Assembly (NCBI RefSeq): GCF_001580365.1 | Contig: NZ_CP014480.1 | Span: 2,696,961 to 2,760,960, forward strand | Length of the DNA: 64,000 nucleotides | Origin: Kocuria turfanensis | Lineage (GTDB): Bacteria > Actinomycetota > Actinomycetes > Actinomycetales > Micrococcaceae | Direction: 5' to 3' | In this document: positions 26,769 to 35,545 of the stretch, piece by piece | Numbering within the stretch: the first letter of the stretch is position 1 | Layout of the letters: each line of letters begins with the position of its first letter | Translations under genes and position numbers: made by a program | The notes under the pieces: generated by a model | Databases searched by the model: none | What the model was told of the DNA's origin: nothing | What the model saw: only the letters and a program-made list of their open reading frames with translations

Positions 26769-27113
26769 CTAGGCGCTGCCGGGCCCCCGTGCGCCCTCCG
26801 GAGCCACTGTGACCGCACGTTGCCGCTCCCGCGCGCGGTCCGCCGTGGGGTCCGGCCCCGGGGCGACGGCGGTGCGCCCGGCCTGCTGCCGGGCCCGCAG
26901 CAGCGCATCCGTCTGGCTCGCCCAGCCGAGCCGGTGCTGCTCGAAGCGGGGCACGAGACCGGCGATCGTGAGGACGACGCCGAGCACCACCGTGCCGACG
27001 AGCAGGTCGTACGGGGCCCGGCCGCCGAGGAGCGTGAGTCCCATGCCGGCCATCGCGGGAGCCGTCATCAGCACGCCGAGGGCGGCCACCACGTCTGCCA
27101 AGGTCATTCTCAT
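26769..27113 (-). CDS. Small membrane protein, unknown function
   Basis: A 114-residue protein starts at ATG 27113 behind GAGGAGG. It has two hydrophobic segments (about residues 4-27 and 32-56) and a charged C-terminal tail containing FEQHRLGWASQTDALLRARQQAG. It ends nine bases before the cupin gene start, so the two may be one transcript. I do not recognise the family. The longer in-frame ATG at 27317 gives only low-complexity sequence and was rejected. Confidence 0.6.
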   Translation of the reverse strand: MRMTLADVVAALGVLMTAPAMAGMGLTLLGGRAPYDLLVGTVVLGVVLTIAGLVPRFEQHRLGWASQTDALLRARQQAGRTAVAPGPDPTADRARERQRAVTVAPEGARGPGSA

Positions 27114-27282
27114 GTGCAAACCTCCTCTGCACGAGGCTAGACCTTTGTCCAGTCCGGGGCACAGTGTTCCACTGCATGACGTGTCCGCCCTCGGACACGA
27201 CCCCGGCAGGGCGGTTCCGGCGGCCGGGGCGGCGGGGAAGCCGCGCGGGCGGTCCCTCCGCCGCGGGACGGGGCGTGGCGGG

Positions 27283-28713
27283 TCAGCACTCCACGACGTT
27301 GACGGCGAGCCCGCCAAGGGCGGTCTCCTTGTACTTGTGGCTCATGTCCTTGCCGGTCTCGCGCATGGTCACGATGACCTCGTCGAGGCTGACCCGGTGC
27401 GTGCCGTCGCCCCACATGGCCATCTTGGCGGCGTTGATCGCCTTGGTCGCGGCGATCGCGTTGCGCTCGATGCACGGGATCTGCACCAGGCCGCCGATCG
27501 GGTCGCAGGTCAGCCCGAGGTTGTGCTCCATGGCGATCTCGGCGGCATTCTCCACCTGGGCGGGCGTGCCGCCGAGGACCTCCGCCAGTCCGCCGGCGGC
27601 CATCGAGGAGGCGGAGCCCACCTCGCCCTGGCAGCCGACCTCGGCCCCGGAGATCGAGGCCTGCTCCTTGTAGAGCACCCCCACGGCCCCGGCCGTGAGC
27701 AGGAACCGGACCACGATGTCCTGCCGGGCGGCCCCGAGCGCCTCCGGGCCCTCGGCGGCGGCGGCGCGGGCCGCGGGGGAGTAGTGGGTGGCGTAGAACA
27801 GCACCGCCGGGATGATCCCGGCCGCCCCGTTGGTGGGGGCGGTGACCACCCGACCGCCGGAGGCGTTCTCCTCGTTGACCGCCAGGGCCACGAGATTCAC
27901 CCACTCCGGCCAGAAGCCCGGGTCCCGGTCCGGGTCCTCGGTGCGCAGCCGCCGGTGCCACTGCGGGGCGCGGCGGGCGACGTTCAGCCCTCCGGGCAGC
28001 GGGCCGGTGCGCCGGAGGCTGGAGTCCTTGCACTCCTCCATCACGGTCCAGATGTGCAGCAGCTGCTCCCGGATCTCGTCCTCACCGCGCCACGTCCGCT
28101 CGTTGGCCAGCATCACCTCGCTGATCGGCCGGCCGGTGCTCGCGCAGTGGCCCAGCAGCTCCCGGGCGGTGCGGAAGGGGTGGGGCACCTGCGCGCTGGC
28201 GGCCTCCAGCTCCGCCGCGGCGGTGTCCTCCTCGCCCTCCTGGACGATGAACCCGCCGCCGACCGAGAACCAGGTCTCGTCGGCGAGGACGGTCCCGTCC
28301 GCGCCGAGCGCCTGGAAGCGCATGCCGTTGGTGTGCCGCTCCAGCACGGTCAGCGGGTGCTGCACCATGTCCTCGACGCCGTAGCGGATGTCCCGGCGGT
28401 GCCCGAGGGCGGCGCACAGCCGCAGCGTCCCGGTGCCGGCGATGTCGGCCAGCCGCTCCTCCACCTCGTCGGGGCGGACCTGTTCCGGGTCGTAGCCCTC
28501 CAGGCCCAGCAGGATCGCGGTGAACGTGCCGTGGCCGCGGCCGGTGGCGGACAGCGACCCGTAGACGTCCACGCGCAGGTCGGCGGTGCGCTCCAGGAGG
28601 TCCTGGGCGACCAGGGCGACGGCGAAGCGCCGGGCGGCGCGCATGGGCCCGACGGTGTGAGAGCTCGAGGGGCCGATGCCCACGGTGAACAGATCGAAGA
28701 CGCTGATGGCCAT
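27283..28713 (-). CDS. sdaA: L-serine ammonia-lyase (iron-sulfur, single chain)
   Basis: This enzyme deaminates L-serine to pyruvate and ammonia with a [4Fe-4S] cluster. The 476-residue protein begins with [26 protein letters not shown], the universal start of the family. Cluster cysteines are C361 (GCQGEVGSA), C403 and C414 ([12 protein letters not shown]), spaced 42 and 11 residues as in characterised type 2 enzymes. The last residue is a cysteine (C476), matching the known 'tail-in-mouth' arrangement in which the C-terminal Cys caps the cluster until serine binds. GGAG precedes the ATG. A tandem glycine riboswitch lies 400 bases upstream on the same strand, tying serine breakdown to glycine excess. 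Confidence 0.96.
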   Translation of the reverse strand: MAISVFDLFTVGIGPSSSHTVGPMRAARRFAVALVAQDLLERTADLRVDVYGSLSATGRGHGTFTAILLGLEGYDPEQVRPDEVEERLADIAGTGTLRLCAALGHRRDIRYGVEDMVQHPLTVLERHTNGMRFQALGADGTVLADETWFSVGGGFIVQEGEEDTAAAELEAASAQVPHPFRTARELLGHCASTGRPISEVMLANERTWRGEDEIREQLLHIWTVMEECKDSSLRRTGPLPGGLNVARRAPQWHRRLRTEDPDRDPGFWPEWVNLVALAVNEENASGGRVVTAPTNGAAGIIPAVLFYATHYSPAARAAAAEGPEALGAARQDIVVRFLLTAGAVGVLYKEQASISGAEVGCQGEVGSASSMAAGGLAEVLGGTPAQVENAAEIAMEHNLGLTCDPIGGLVQIPCIERNAIAATKAINAAKMAMWGDGTHRVSLDEVIVTMRETGKDMSHKYKETALGGLAVNVVEC

Positions 28714-29116
28714 GGTGGTGCTCCAGAACAGAGTGGCGGCCCCGGGAAGGGGTGGACGGGATGACGGGGAGGGCGCCGGCCGCCGGGCCTCGGCCCCGCT
28801 CCCCCTCTGGACGACGGCCGGCAGCGGCTGCTGCACGCGGCCAGGTGCGTCTCGCGTGAGCCCGCCTCCGTCGTCCTCGGCATGTCCTCGGGGAACGACG
28901 GCGGGTCCGGCGGGGAGGTCTCCCCGCCGACGGGTCGGCCGGCGCCGGTGGCCGGGGCGAGGAACCCGGCGGAGGCGGTGTCCCCGCGCACGTCTCCGGC
29001 GGCACGGGCGCGATCCGGTGCGGTCGCGGCGGGCCGGGCCGAGGTGGTCGTCATCGAGGAACTCCGGGCTTCTGCGCGGTGGGCTCGCGCGGTCTGCGGG
29101 TTCCTCCCCGATCTGT
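28714..29116 (-). other. Long leader between glycine riboswitch and sdaA
   Basis: This stretch of 403 bases contains the expression platform of the riboswitch. A perfect 9-base hairpin (28908-28916 with 28921-28929, loop GGTC) could be an attenuator. An open frame starting at ATG 29054 ([15 protein letters not shown]...) runs past the sdaA start in another frame, but its sequence is low-complexity and unlike any protein I know. I therefore regard the leader as non-coding or as the remnant of a lost gene. Confidence 0.45.
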
Positions 29117-29303
29117 TGCACAGCCTGAGAGTTTCCGCCGCACCCGGACGGGGTGCGGCTTGCTCCGTCGGCGAGCGCGGGCCAGGCCACGCTACTTTCC
29201 AGAGGTGCCTCGGCGCGGCGGTGCATGGGCCTGAGAGTTTCCCGGGGAGGAATTGCTCCTACGGCGCCCGATCGGTGTGGCCGAGCGGGTCTCTCCCGCC
29301 GCG
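29117..29303 (-). promoter_or_regulatory. Tandem glycine riboswitch
   Basis: On the minus strand the first aptamer (about 29303-29226) shows GCGGGAGAGACC, GCGCCGTAGGAGCAA and GGGAAACTCTCAGGC. The second (about 29212-29117) shows CTCTGGAAAGTAGCG, GCCGACGGAGCAAGC and GCGGAAACTCTCAGGC. Only a short linker separates them. These are the conserved blocks of the cooperative two-aptamer glycine riboswitch. The first recognition block of aptamer 2 is slightly unusual (GGAAAG instead of GGAGAG). It faces sdaA. Confidence 0.92.
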
Positions 29304-29313
29304 CGTCGATGGC

Positions 29314-29365
29314 GACAGTCGTGTGACTGTCAGCACAATCTAGTGGAGGCGGCCGCGAGAGGCAA
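29314..29365 (-). promoter_or_regulatory. Promoter of the glycine riboswitch-sdaA transcript with CRP-like site
   Basis: On the minus strand TTGCCT (29365-29360), 17 bases, then TAGATT (29342-29337). Directly downstream are TGTGACTGTCAGCACA (29322-29337, CRP/GlxR-like with one mismatch) and an inverted repeat GACAGTC-GTGT-GACTGTC (29314-29331). Transcription would start just before the first aptamer. Confidence 0.6.
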
Positions 29366-29448
29366 CGGCTCGCGCCCCTGGCGCACCGCGGAGCCGGTCA
29401 TCGTCGTCCGCCGGGCCCGCCGGACGACCGCAGGGTCCCCGGCGCCGG

Positions 29449-30519
29449 TCAGCGCTCGAGCGTGGTGGGGCGGTCCCGGCCGCGCACCCGGACGACCGGC
29501 CAGCGGGGGTCCACCGACAGGGGCCGGGGGCCGCCGGCGCCCAGCAGCACGGTGTCCTCGATCTTCGCGCCGGGGGCGGACGGGTTCCACGCGAACGCCT
29601 GGTGCTCGTGCACCCGGTCCGGGACGCCGGGGACCAGCCGCGGATCCCGGCCCGCGTAGCCGGCCGGGCCGCCCTGGTGGTGCCGGGTCCACTCCCCGGC
29701 GTCGAAGCCGTGGCGCGGATAGGCCCGCTGCAGGACCGGGAGCACGTCCGCGAGGGGCAGCCCGGGGCGCAGGGCGTCCAGGACGTCGGCCTCGACCTCC
29801 GCGATCCCCGCCTCCGCGTCGGCCTCCCGCGCGGTGGCGGGGCCGAAGCGGACCCAGCGGGTCACGTTGGCGATCAGCCCGCCGCGGCGGGCGCAGACCA
29901 CGGCCATGGCCCGCCGCCCCAGCGGGGCCGCCGTCGGCAGGGGGTGGCGGTGCGCCAGTCGCTCCGCACCGCTGCACAGGAGGACGAGCGGCTCCGCGCC
30001 GCGCCGCACCAGCGCGGCGGCCAGCTCGGCGGCGACCTCCCGCTCGGTGCTGCGCGGGGTGGCCCGGCTCAGCACATCCGTGAGCACGGTCGCGGCCACC
30101 CGGCACAGGGCCTCGTAGCGCAGCGTCTCCCCGGGCAACAGGGACGCGCGGGCGGCCCGCAGCGGGGCCGCGAGACAGTCCTCGGCGAGCACCGCCATCG
30201 AGCGGGCGGCGGGGAACCAGCTCTCCGGGGCGGCCGGGGCGGCGTGCCAGGGCAGCTCGTGCAGCCGGACGTCGTCGGGCAGCTCCTCGGCCGCGAGCCG
30301 GGCCGCCTCGCTGGTGGAGGTCAGCACCTCGTCCCCGTCCTGGTGCACCAGGACGGACGCCACCGGCGGGCCGGCGAGGGAGACGTGCACGCGGGCCCCG
30401 TCGAGGTACCAGGACACCGCCGTGGAGCTCTCCAGGAGCACGGCGTCCGCGCCGTGCTCCTGGAGCACGCGCAGGACCCGGCGCCGCTTCTCCGCCCGGT
30501 CGGCGCCCGAGGAGCTCAC
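29449..30519 (-). CDS. M24 'pita-bread' fold protein lacking metal ligands
   Basis: This 356-residue protein looks like the creatinase/prolidase (M24) family: an N-terminal domain (residues 1-130) and a C-terminal pita-bread domain with LIANVTRWVRFG, GEWTRHHQGGPAGYAGRDP and KIEDTVLL. In metal-dependent members the first block holds two Asp, and a Glu follows before the final Glu. Here these positions read Ala/Arg, N218 and about N312; only the His of HHQGG and E321 remain. That argues for a metal-free hydrolase such as creatinase, or a non-catalytic protein. The GTG start overlaps the stop of the Gfo-PmoA gene (GTGA), so it belongs to the LacI regulon. The substrate is unknown. Confidence 0.8.
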   Translation of the reverse strand: MSSSGADRAEKRRRVLRVLQEHGADAVLLESSTAVSWYLDGARVHVSLAGPPVASVLVHQDGDEVLTSTSEAARLAAEELPDDVRLHELPWHAAPAAPESWFPAARSMAVLAEDCLAAPLRAARASLLPGETLRYEALCRVAATVLTDVLSRATPRSTEREVAAELAAALVRRGAEPLVLLCSGAERLAHRHPLPTAAPLGRRAMAVVCARRGGLIANVTRWVRFGPATAREADAEAGIAEVEADVLDALRPGLPLADVLPVLQRAYPRHGFDAGEWTRHHQGGPAGYAGRDPRLVPGVPDRVHEHQAFAWNPSAPGAKIEDTVLLGAGGPRPLSVDPRWPVVRVRGRDRPTTLER

Positions 30520-32573
30520 GCGCCGGGGCTCTCGGCCGGGCCGCGGTCCTCGGCGGCACGGTCGAGCAGGGCCTCCACCCCGGTGGCGTCGAGGCGGCCG
30601 TCCACCACGAGGACGTGCACCGCCCGCTCGAACGGGACCTCCGGCGCGGTGGTCACCGGGGCGTCCCAGGCCGGCGCGAGGCCCACTCCCGGATAGCCCG
30701 AGACGCGGACGAACCACGGGTCGGCCGACGGCCCGCCGTGGCGCAGGACGAGCGTGGCGGGGCGCCCGGCGAACTCGGCGGAGAAGGCCAGCCACGGGGA
30801 CACGCTGCCGTGCACGGCGTCCTCGCCCGCGGCGGCCGCGGTGAACACGTCCGCGTCCGTGCAGTCCGGCAGGCGCCAGAAGAACCCGCCGTAGCCGCCG
30901 CCGGGGCGTCCGTTGGCTCCGGGGCTGCCCAGCTGCACGGGACGATCCCCGGCGGGGGAGAGGCGGAAGCGCAGACCGAGCTCCCAGGCGTGCTCCGCCA
31001 CGGGGCGGAAGGTCCAGCGGCGCTCCTCGGCCAGGACCGCGGTGCCGTCCGGGCCGAGCCAGGACAGCTCCTCCTCCAGCCGGTCCTCCGTGGCGTGGGC
31101 CGCGACGCGGTGGACGCGGCCGTGGTCGTCCCGCCACACGTACCGCTGGTCCTCGCGGGTGTAGGTGCGCCCGCCCCAGAAGTTGAGGCCGTCGACGTCC
31201 TGCAGGGCGGTGCTCACGCCCAGGTGCCAGACGTGGTCCAGCGGCTGCTGGTCCGTGACGGTGACGCCGCCGAGGGTGCGGACCGGGTGCAGGAACGGAC
31301 GCGGCGAGGAGGTCGGGGCGATGCCCTCGCCCGTGCGGACCCGGGCGACCTCGTGGCCCGCCACGACGAAGCGCTCGCCGGTCGCGGCGGGGGCCGCCCA
31401 CGGCGCCCCGATCCCCGTGAAGCCGGACTGGGCCGCGACCGCGCGGACCGCCCAGTCCTCGACGCCGGGCAGGACGAGGCGGCGGGAACCGCCCTCCTCG
31501 AGCCACCGCACGTGCTCCGGGGCGATCGGCGCGGGGTCCGGGGCGGTGCGCACGGCGTCGAGCACCCGCATGAAGGCTCCCGTGGCGGCCAGGTGGCAGA
31601 GCAGCGCGGCGCCGTCGCGGCGTGCGGCGATCAGGTTCTCCAGCAGGTTCGTGCGCCCGGAGGTGACGGTCCGCGTGCCCTCGGGCCCGGAGACGGTCAG
31701 CTCGTCCCGGGTGTAGTGCAGCACCGCCCGGCCCTCCGTGCCCTCGACCGTGATGAAGGGGTCCTGCTGCTCGGCGGCGCACAGCGTCAGGGCGCACGTG
31801 ACGGGGACGCCGGACGCGGTGCGGACCTGCACCACCGAGGTGTCGTCGGACTCGATCGCGTTGGCGCGGTACAGCTCGGTGCGCAGCTGCGCGACGTCCT
31901 CGGCGGTCCGGGCCCCGGCGATGTGCAGGGCGGTCATGACGGCGTGGGCCAGGGGGTTCGTGACCACCCCGTCCACCACGTCCACGCCGCCGATGCGGCG
32001 CCGGCCGGCCCAGGGGGAGCGGGTGAAGTAGCCGGTGTCCCGGGACCACAGGCCCGTGGCGCCCACCGCGCGCAGCCGCCCGATCTCCCCGCTCGCCAGC
32101 AGCCGGTCGATGAGCCCCAGGGCGTGGGAGCCGATGCTCTGGAACCCCACCTGGACGAGGCGGTCCGCCTCCTCGGCGGCGTCGAGCAGGCGGTGGAACT
32201 GCTCGAGGTTCGCCACCGGCGGCTTCTCGAGCAGGACGTCGGCCCCCAGGCCCAGGGCCGTCAGGGCGAGGTCGAAGTGGGTGTCGATCGGGGTGGAGAC
32301 CACCACCACGTCGACGTCGAGCCCCGCAGCCCGCAGCTGCTCCAGGTCGCCGAACATCGGCACCTCGGGCCCGAGCACGCCGTCGTCGTCGGCGCGCCGG
32401 TCGACGGCCGCGACCAGCCGGACGCCGCCCTCCTCCTCGAGCCGGCGGATGTTCGCCAGGTGCCGCTCCCCGAAGCCGCCGATCCCCACCAGGCAGACGC
32501 GCACGGGTACCTCCCCGTGCGCGTCTGCCTGGTGGGGATCGGCGGTCGGGGCGGGAGCGGTCTGGGCATGCAC
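30516..32573 (-). CDS. Gfo/Idh/MocA oxidoreductase fused to PmoA-like domain (DUF6807)
   Basis: Two domains are visible. Residues of about 24-370 form a Gfo/Idh/MocA dehydrogenase (VRVCLVGIGGFGERH, EKPPVANLEQFH, VVDGVVTNPLAHAVM). Residues of about 395-665 form a beta-rich domain annotated as PmoA or DUF6807 (HPVRTLGGVTVTD, DHVWHLGVSTALQDVDGLNFWGGRTY, GGYGGFFWRLP). The PmoA name is historical and does not imply methane oxidation. Starts: GTG 32573 behind GAGGAG, or GTG 32504 behind GGGGAGG, which begins exactly at the Rossmann strand and may be the true one. A 32-base inverted repeat spans the second start. A promoter with LacI operator lies just upstream, and the M24-fold gene overlaps the end. 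Confidence 0.87.
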   Translation of the reverse strand: MHAQTAPAPTADPHQADAHGEVPVRVCLVGIGGFGERHLANIRRLEEEGGVRLVAAVDRRADDDGVLGPEVPMFGDLEQLRAAGLDVDVVVVSTPIDTHFDLALTALGLGADVLLEKPPVANLEQFHRLLDAAEEADRLVQVGFQSIGSHALGLIDRLLASGEIGRLRAVGATGLWSRDTGYFTRSPWAGRRRIGGVDVVDGVVTNPLAHAVMTALHIAGARTAEDVAQLRTELYRANAIESDDTSVVQVRTASGVPVTCALTLCAAEQQDPFITVEGTEGRAVLHYTRDELTVSGPEGTRTVTSGRTNLLENLIAARRDGAALLCHLAATGAFMRVLDAVRTAPDPAPIAPEHVRWLEEGGSRRLVLPGVEDWAVRAVAAQSGFTGIGAPWAAPAATGERFVVAGHEVARVRTGEGIAPTSSPRPFLHPVRTLGGVTVTDQQPLDHVWHLGVSTALQDVDGLNFWGGRTYTREDQRYVWRDDHGRVHRVAAHATEDRLEEELSWLGPDGTAVLAEERRWTFRPVAEHAWELGLRFRLSPAGDRPVQLGSPGANGRPGGGYGGFFWRLPDCTDADVFTAAAAGEDAVHGSVSPWLAFSAEFAGRPATLVLRHGGPSADPWFVRVSGYPGVGLAPAWDAPVTTAPEVPFERAVHVLVVDGRLDATGVEALLDRAAEDRGPAESPGA
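32476..32545. repeat. 32-base perfect inverted repeat over the start of the Gfo-PmoA gene
   Basis: Bases 32476-32507 and 32514-32545 are exact reverse complements with a six-base loop (TACCTC on the plus strand). The left arm encodes the first Rossmann strand (VRVCLVGIGG); the right arm duplicates it backwards in the 5' extension. In mRNA the hairpin would present GAGG of the Shine-Dalgarno sequence in the loop and pair the GTG 32504 start codon. Confidence 0.85.
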
Positions 32574-32595
32574 GGGATCTCCTCGGACGCGGTGG

Positions 32596-32646
32596 GAATG
32601 CGCTTTCCAACGTATCGGCGGGGTGCCGGTGTGTCAACAGTCACAC
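32596..32646 (-). promoter_or_regulatory. Promoter, CRP-like site and LacI operator for the Gfo-PmoA operon
   Basis: On the minus strand TTGACA (32638-32633), 17 bases, then TACGTT (32615-32610), directly followed by GGAAAGCGCATTCC (32609-32596), the LacI-regulon palindrome with one changed base. TGTGTCAACAGTCACA (32631-32646) overlaps the -35 as a CRP/GlxR-like site. The architecture equals that at 15781-15828. Confidence 0.78.
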
Positions 32647-32754
32647 TGTCCGCATCGGCGCGGGCGCCGCCGCGCCGCGGAGCCCGGGACCGGGGCGCCG
32701 GGAGTCCATGCCGCACCGGCGCCCGGGACGGCCCGGACGTCCCGCACGACGGAC

Positions 32755-32811
32755 GACGACGGCAGCGGGCCCGGCGCCTCCCGTGGGAGTGCCGGGCCCG
32801 CTGCTGTCGTC
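32755..32811. terminator. Terminator after the ABC ATPase gene
   Basis: A 21-base perfect stem (32755-32775 with 32791-32811) has a loop that itself can pair (CTCCC with GGGAG). It lies 38 bases beyond the ATPase stop. No U-tract is present. Confidence 0.72.
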
Positions 32812-32848
32812 TCGCGCAACGACCGGTGTGGTGGGGCCGGTGTGGGGG

Positions 32849-33988
<1,140 letters not shown>

Positions 33989-34074
33989 GAATCAAGCCTC
34001 TTTCCCGGCAGGCACGTGCCGGACGGTCCGAAGGAGAAGCGGGTGGCGGCCGGCCGGGGGCGGGCCGAATGGAG

Positions 34075-34105
34075 CCGCGGGCGCCGGCCCGGCCGGCGCC
34101 CGCGG
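34075..34105. terminator. Intergenic hairpin between binding-protein and ATPase genes
   Basis: A 14-base perfect stem (34075-34088 with 34092-34105) lies 10 bases after the binding-protein stop. Such hairpins usually stabilise the upstream message or cause partial termination, giving more binding protein than ATPase. Confidence 0.6.
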
Positions 34106-34115
34106 AGCGTGCGGG

Positions 34116-35390
34116 TCAGCTGATCGCCGACTCCATCTCGGAGACCAGGCTCTTGGCGGCGTCCTCGGGGCTCGAGCGGTCGAAGACCACGTCCAGCTCG
34201 TAGCGGTACAGGATCTCCTGGAGGGTGCTGAAGCCCAGCGGCGGGACCGGCATGGGGTCGCCGAGCTCGGGCTGGATCTCCTCGACGAAGTCGGCGGCCA
34301 CGGTGTCCGCCTCGCTCAGCTCCGGGAGGACGGCCTCGCGGACCGACTCGTTGGCGGGCAGGCCGCGGTCGGCGAGGTTGAGCTTGCCGGCCTCCTCGCT
34401 GTTGACCATGAAGTCGATGAACTTCTTGACCTCCTCCGGGTGCTCGGTCCGGGCGGAGCCGGACATGAACATGGCCGACTTCTGGAAGAGCTGCGCGCCG
34501 CCCTCGGAGCCGTCGGTGCTGGGGAAGCGCAGCGGGACGAACTGGTTTCCGGACGCCGAGTTCAGGGCGCTCAGCTGGTTCGTCCACCACATGCTCATGG
34601 CGGACTGGTTGGTGCCGGCCAGCGACTGGTCCGGGCCCGGGTTCTGGTCCTCCGTGATCACGGAGGCCGGGGGCAGGGCCCCGTCCTCGACCAGCTGCTT
34701 CTGCAGGGCGAGGTACTGGGCCGCGTCGGCCTCCTGGAAACCGAGCTCGCCCTCCGGGGTGGTCAGCTCCTTGCCCTGCTGGCGCAGCCACATCTGGAAC
34801 CCGGCGGGCTCGTTCGGCGCGCTCGCGCCGTAGGCGTCCGTCTTCTCCGTGATCTCCGAGGCGACGTCCGAGAAGTCCTGCCACGTCCACGTGCTGTCGT
34901 CCGGCAGCTCGACGCCGGCCTCCTCGAAGATGGCCGGGTTCGCCATGATCGCCATGATGTTGACCCCGGTGGCCACGCCGAAGAGGCCCTCGTCGGTGCG
35001 GCCGCTCTCCACGACGTCCTCGTCGAGCTCGCTCACGTCCACGTCGGAGAGGTCCAGCAGGGCGCCGTTGTCGGCGTACTCGCGGATGTACTTGTCGTCC
35101 ATCTGGATGATGTCCGGGGCGTCGTTGGAGGCCGTCTGGGTGGCGAGCTTGTCCCAGTAGCCGGTGAAGTCGCCGTACTCGCCGGTCACCGAGATGCCGG
35201 GGTTCTGCTCCTCGAAGGCGTCGATGATCTCCTGGGTCTGCTGGTGGCGGGTGTCCGAGCCCCACCAGGCGAAGCGGAGCTCGACGTTGCCGTCATCGCT
35301 GGCGCCGTGGGCGCTGCCGCACCCGGTGAGGGCGAGGGCCGAGGCGGCGAGGGCCGTCACGGCCTTGGCGAGAGGTCCGGTGCTCTTCAT
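34116..35390 (-). CDS. Extracellular sugar-binding lipoprotein of the LacI regulon
   Basis: This 424-residue CUT1-family binding protein begins with a lipoprotein signal (SALALTGCGS, Cys at about residue 24) and continues with LRFAWWGSDTRHQQTQEIIDAF, the usual first strand and helix. Further typical segments are DIIQMDDKYIREY and GQSAM-like NQSAMSMWWTNQL. AGGAG lies upstream of ATG 35390. A promoter with CRP-like site and LacI palindrome precedes it, matching the operators of the permease operon 14 kb away, so these are probably parts of one importer. The ligand is unknown. Confidence 0.93.
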   Translation of the reverse strand: MKSTGPLAKAVTALAASALALTGCGSAHGASDDGNVELRFAWWGSDTRHQQTQEIIDAFEEQNPGISVTGEYGDFTGYWDKLATQTASNDAPDIIQMDDKYIREYADNGALLDLSDVDVSELDEDVVESGRTDEGLFGVATGVNIMAIMANPAIFEEAGVELPDDSTWTWQDFSDVASEITEKTDAYGASAPNEPAGFQMWLRQQGKELTTPEGELGFQEADAAQYLALQKQLVEDGALPPASVITEDQNPGPDQSLAGTNQSAMSMWWTNQLSALNSASGNQFVPLRFPSTDGSEGGAQLFQKSAMFMSGSARTEHPEEVKKFIDFMVNSEEAGKLNLADRGLPANESVREAVLPELSEADTVAADFVEEIQPELGDPMPVPPLGFSTLQEILYRYELDVVFDRSSPEDAAKSLVSEMESAIS

Positions 35391-35423
35391 GCTGTTCGTG
35401 TCTCCTGACGGTCGAGGGGAATG

Positions 35424-35471
35424 CTGGAAAGCGTTTTCCAGAGCGTAGCTGTGATCCAGCTCACGGGTCAA
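35424..35471 (-). promoter_or_regulatory. Promoter, CRP-like site and LacI operator for the binding-protein gene
   Basis: On the minus strand TTGACC (35471-35466), 18 bases, then TACGCT (35447-35442), followed by an 18-base near-palindrome CTGGAAAACGCTTTCCAG (35441-35424). The core GGAAAACGCTTTCC is identical to the site at 20515-20528. TGTGATCCAGCTCACG (35450-35465) fills the spacer as a CRP/GlxR-like site. Confidence 0.78.
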
Positions 35472-35545
35472 GAGATGACACGGACTTCTTCCGGGGCGTG
35501 CTGCCCCCGCACCGGGGCCGGGCAGCCGGCCCGGAACGGGGTCGG

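Noticed and set aside
27114..27317. Longer start for the small membrane protein
   Set aside because: The added residues are Arg/Pro/Ser-rich and unlike a leader, while ATG 27113 has GAGGAGG at ideal distance.
28350..29054. A protein gene between the glycine riboswitch and sdaA
   Set aside because: The frame has an ATG and a moderate Shine-Dalgarno sequence but overlaps the sdaA start in another frame and has low-complexity sequence; kept only as a possible relic.
30516..31400. Methane monooxygenase subunit (PmoA) at the C-terminus of the fusion
   Set aside because: The domain is soluble and beta-rich without membrane helices; the PmoA label for this family is historical.
32521..32569. Separate small protein starting at ATG 32569
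   Set aside because: GAGGAG lies upstream, but the frame gives an Arg/Pro-rich shadow of the dehydrogenase gene and has no resemblance to a protein.
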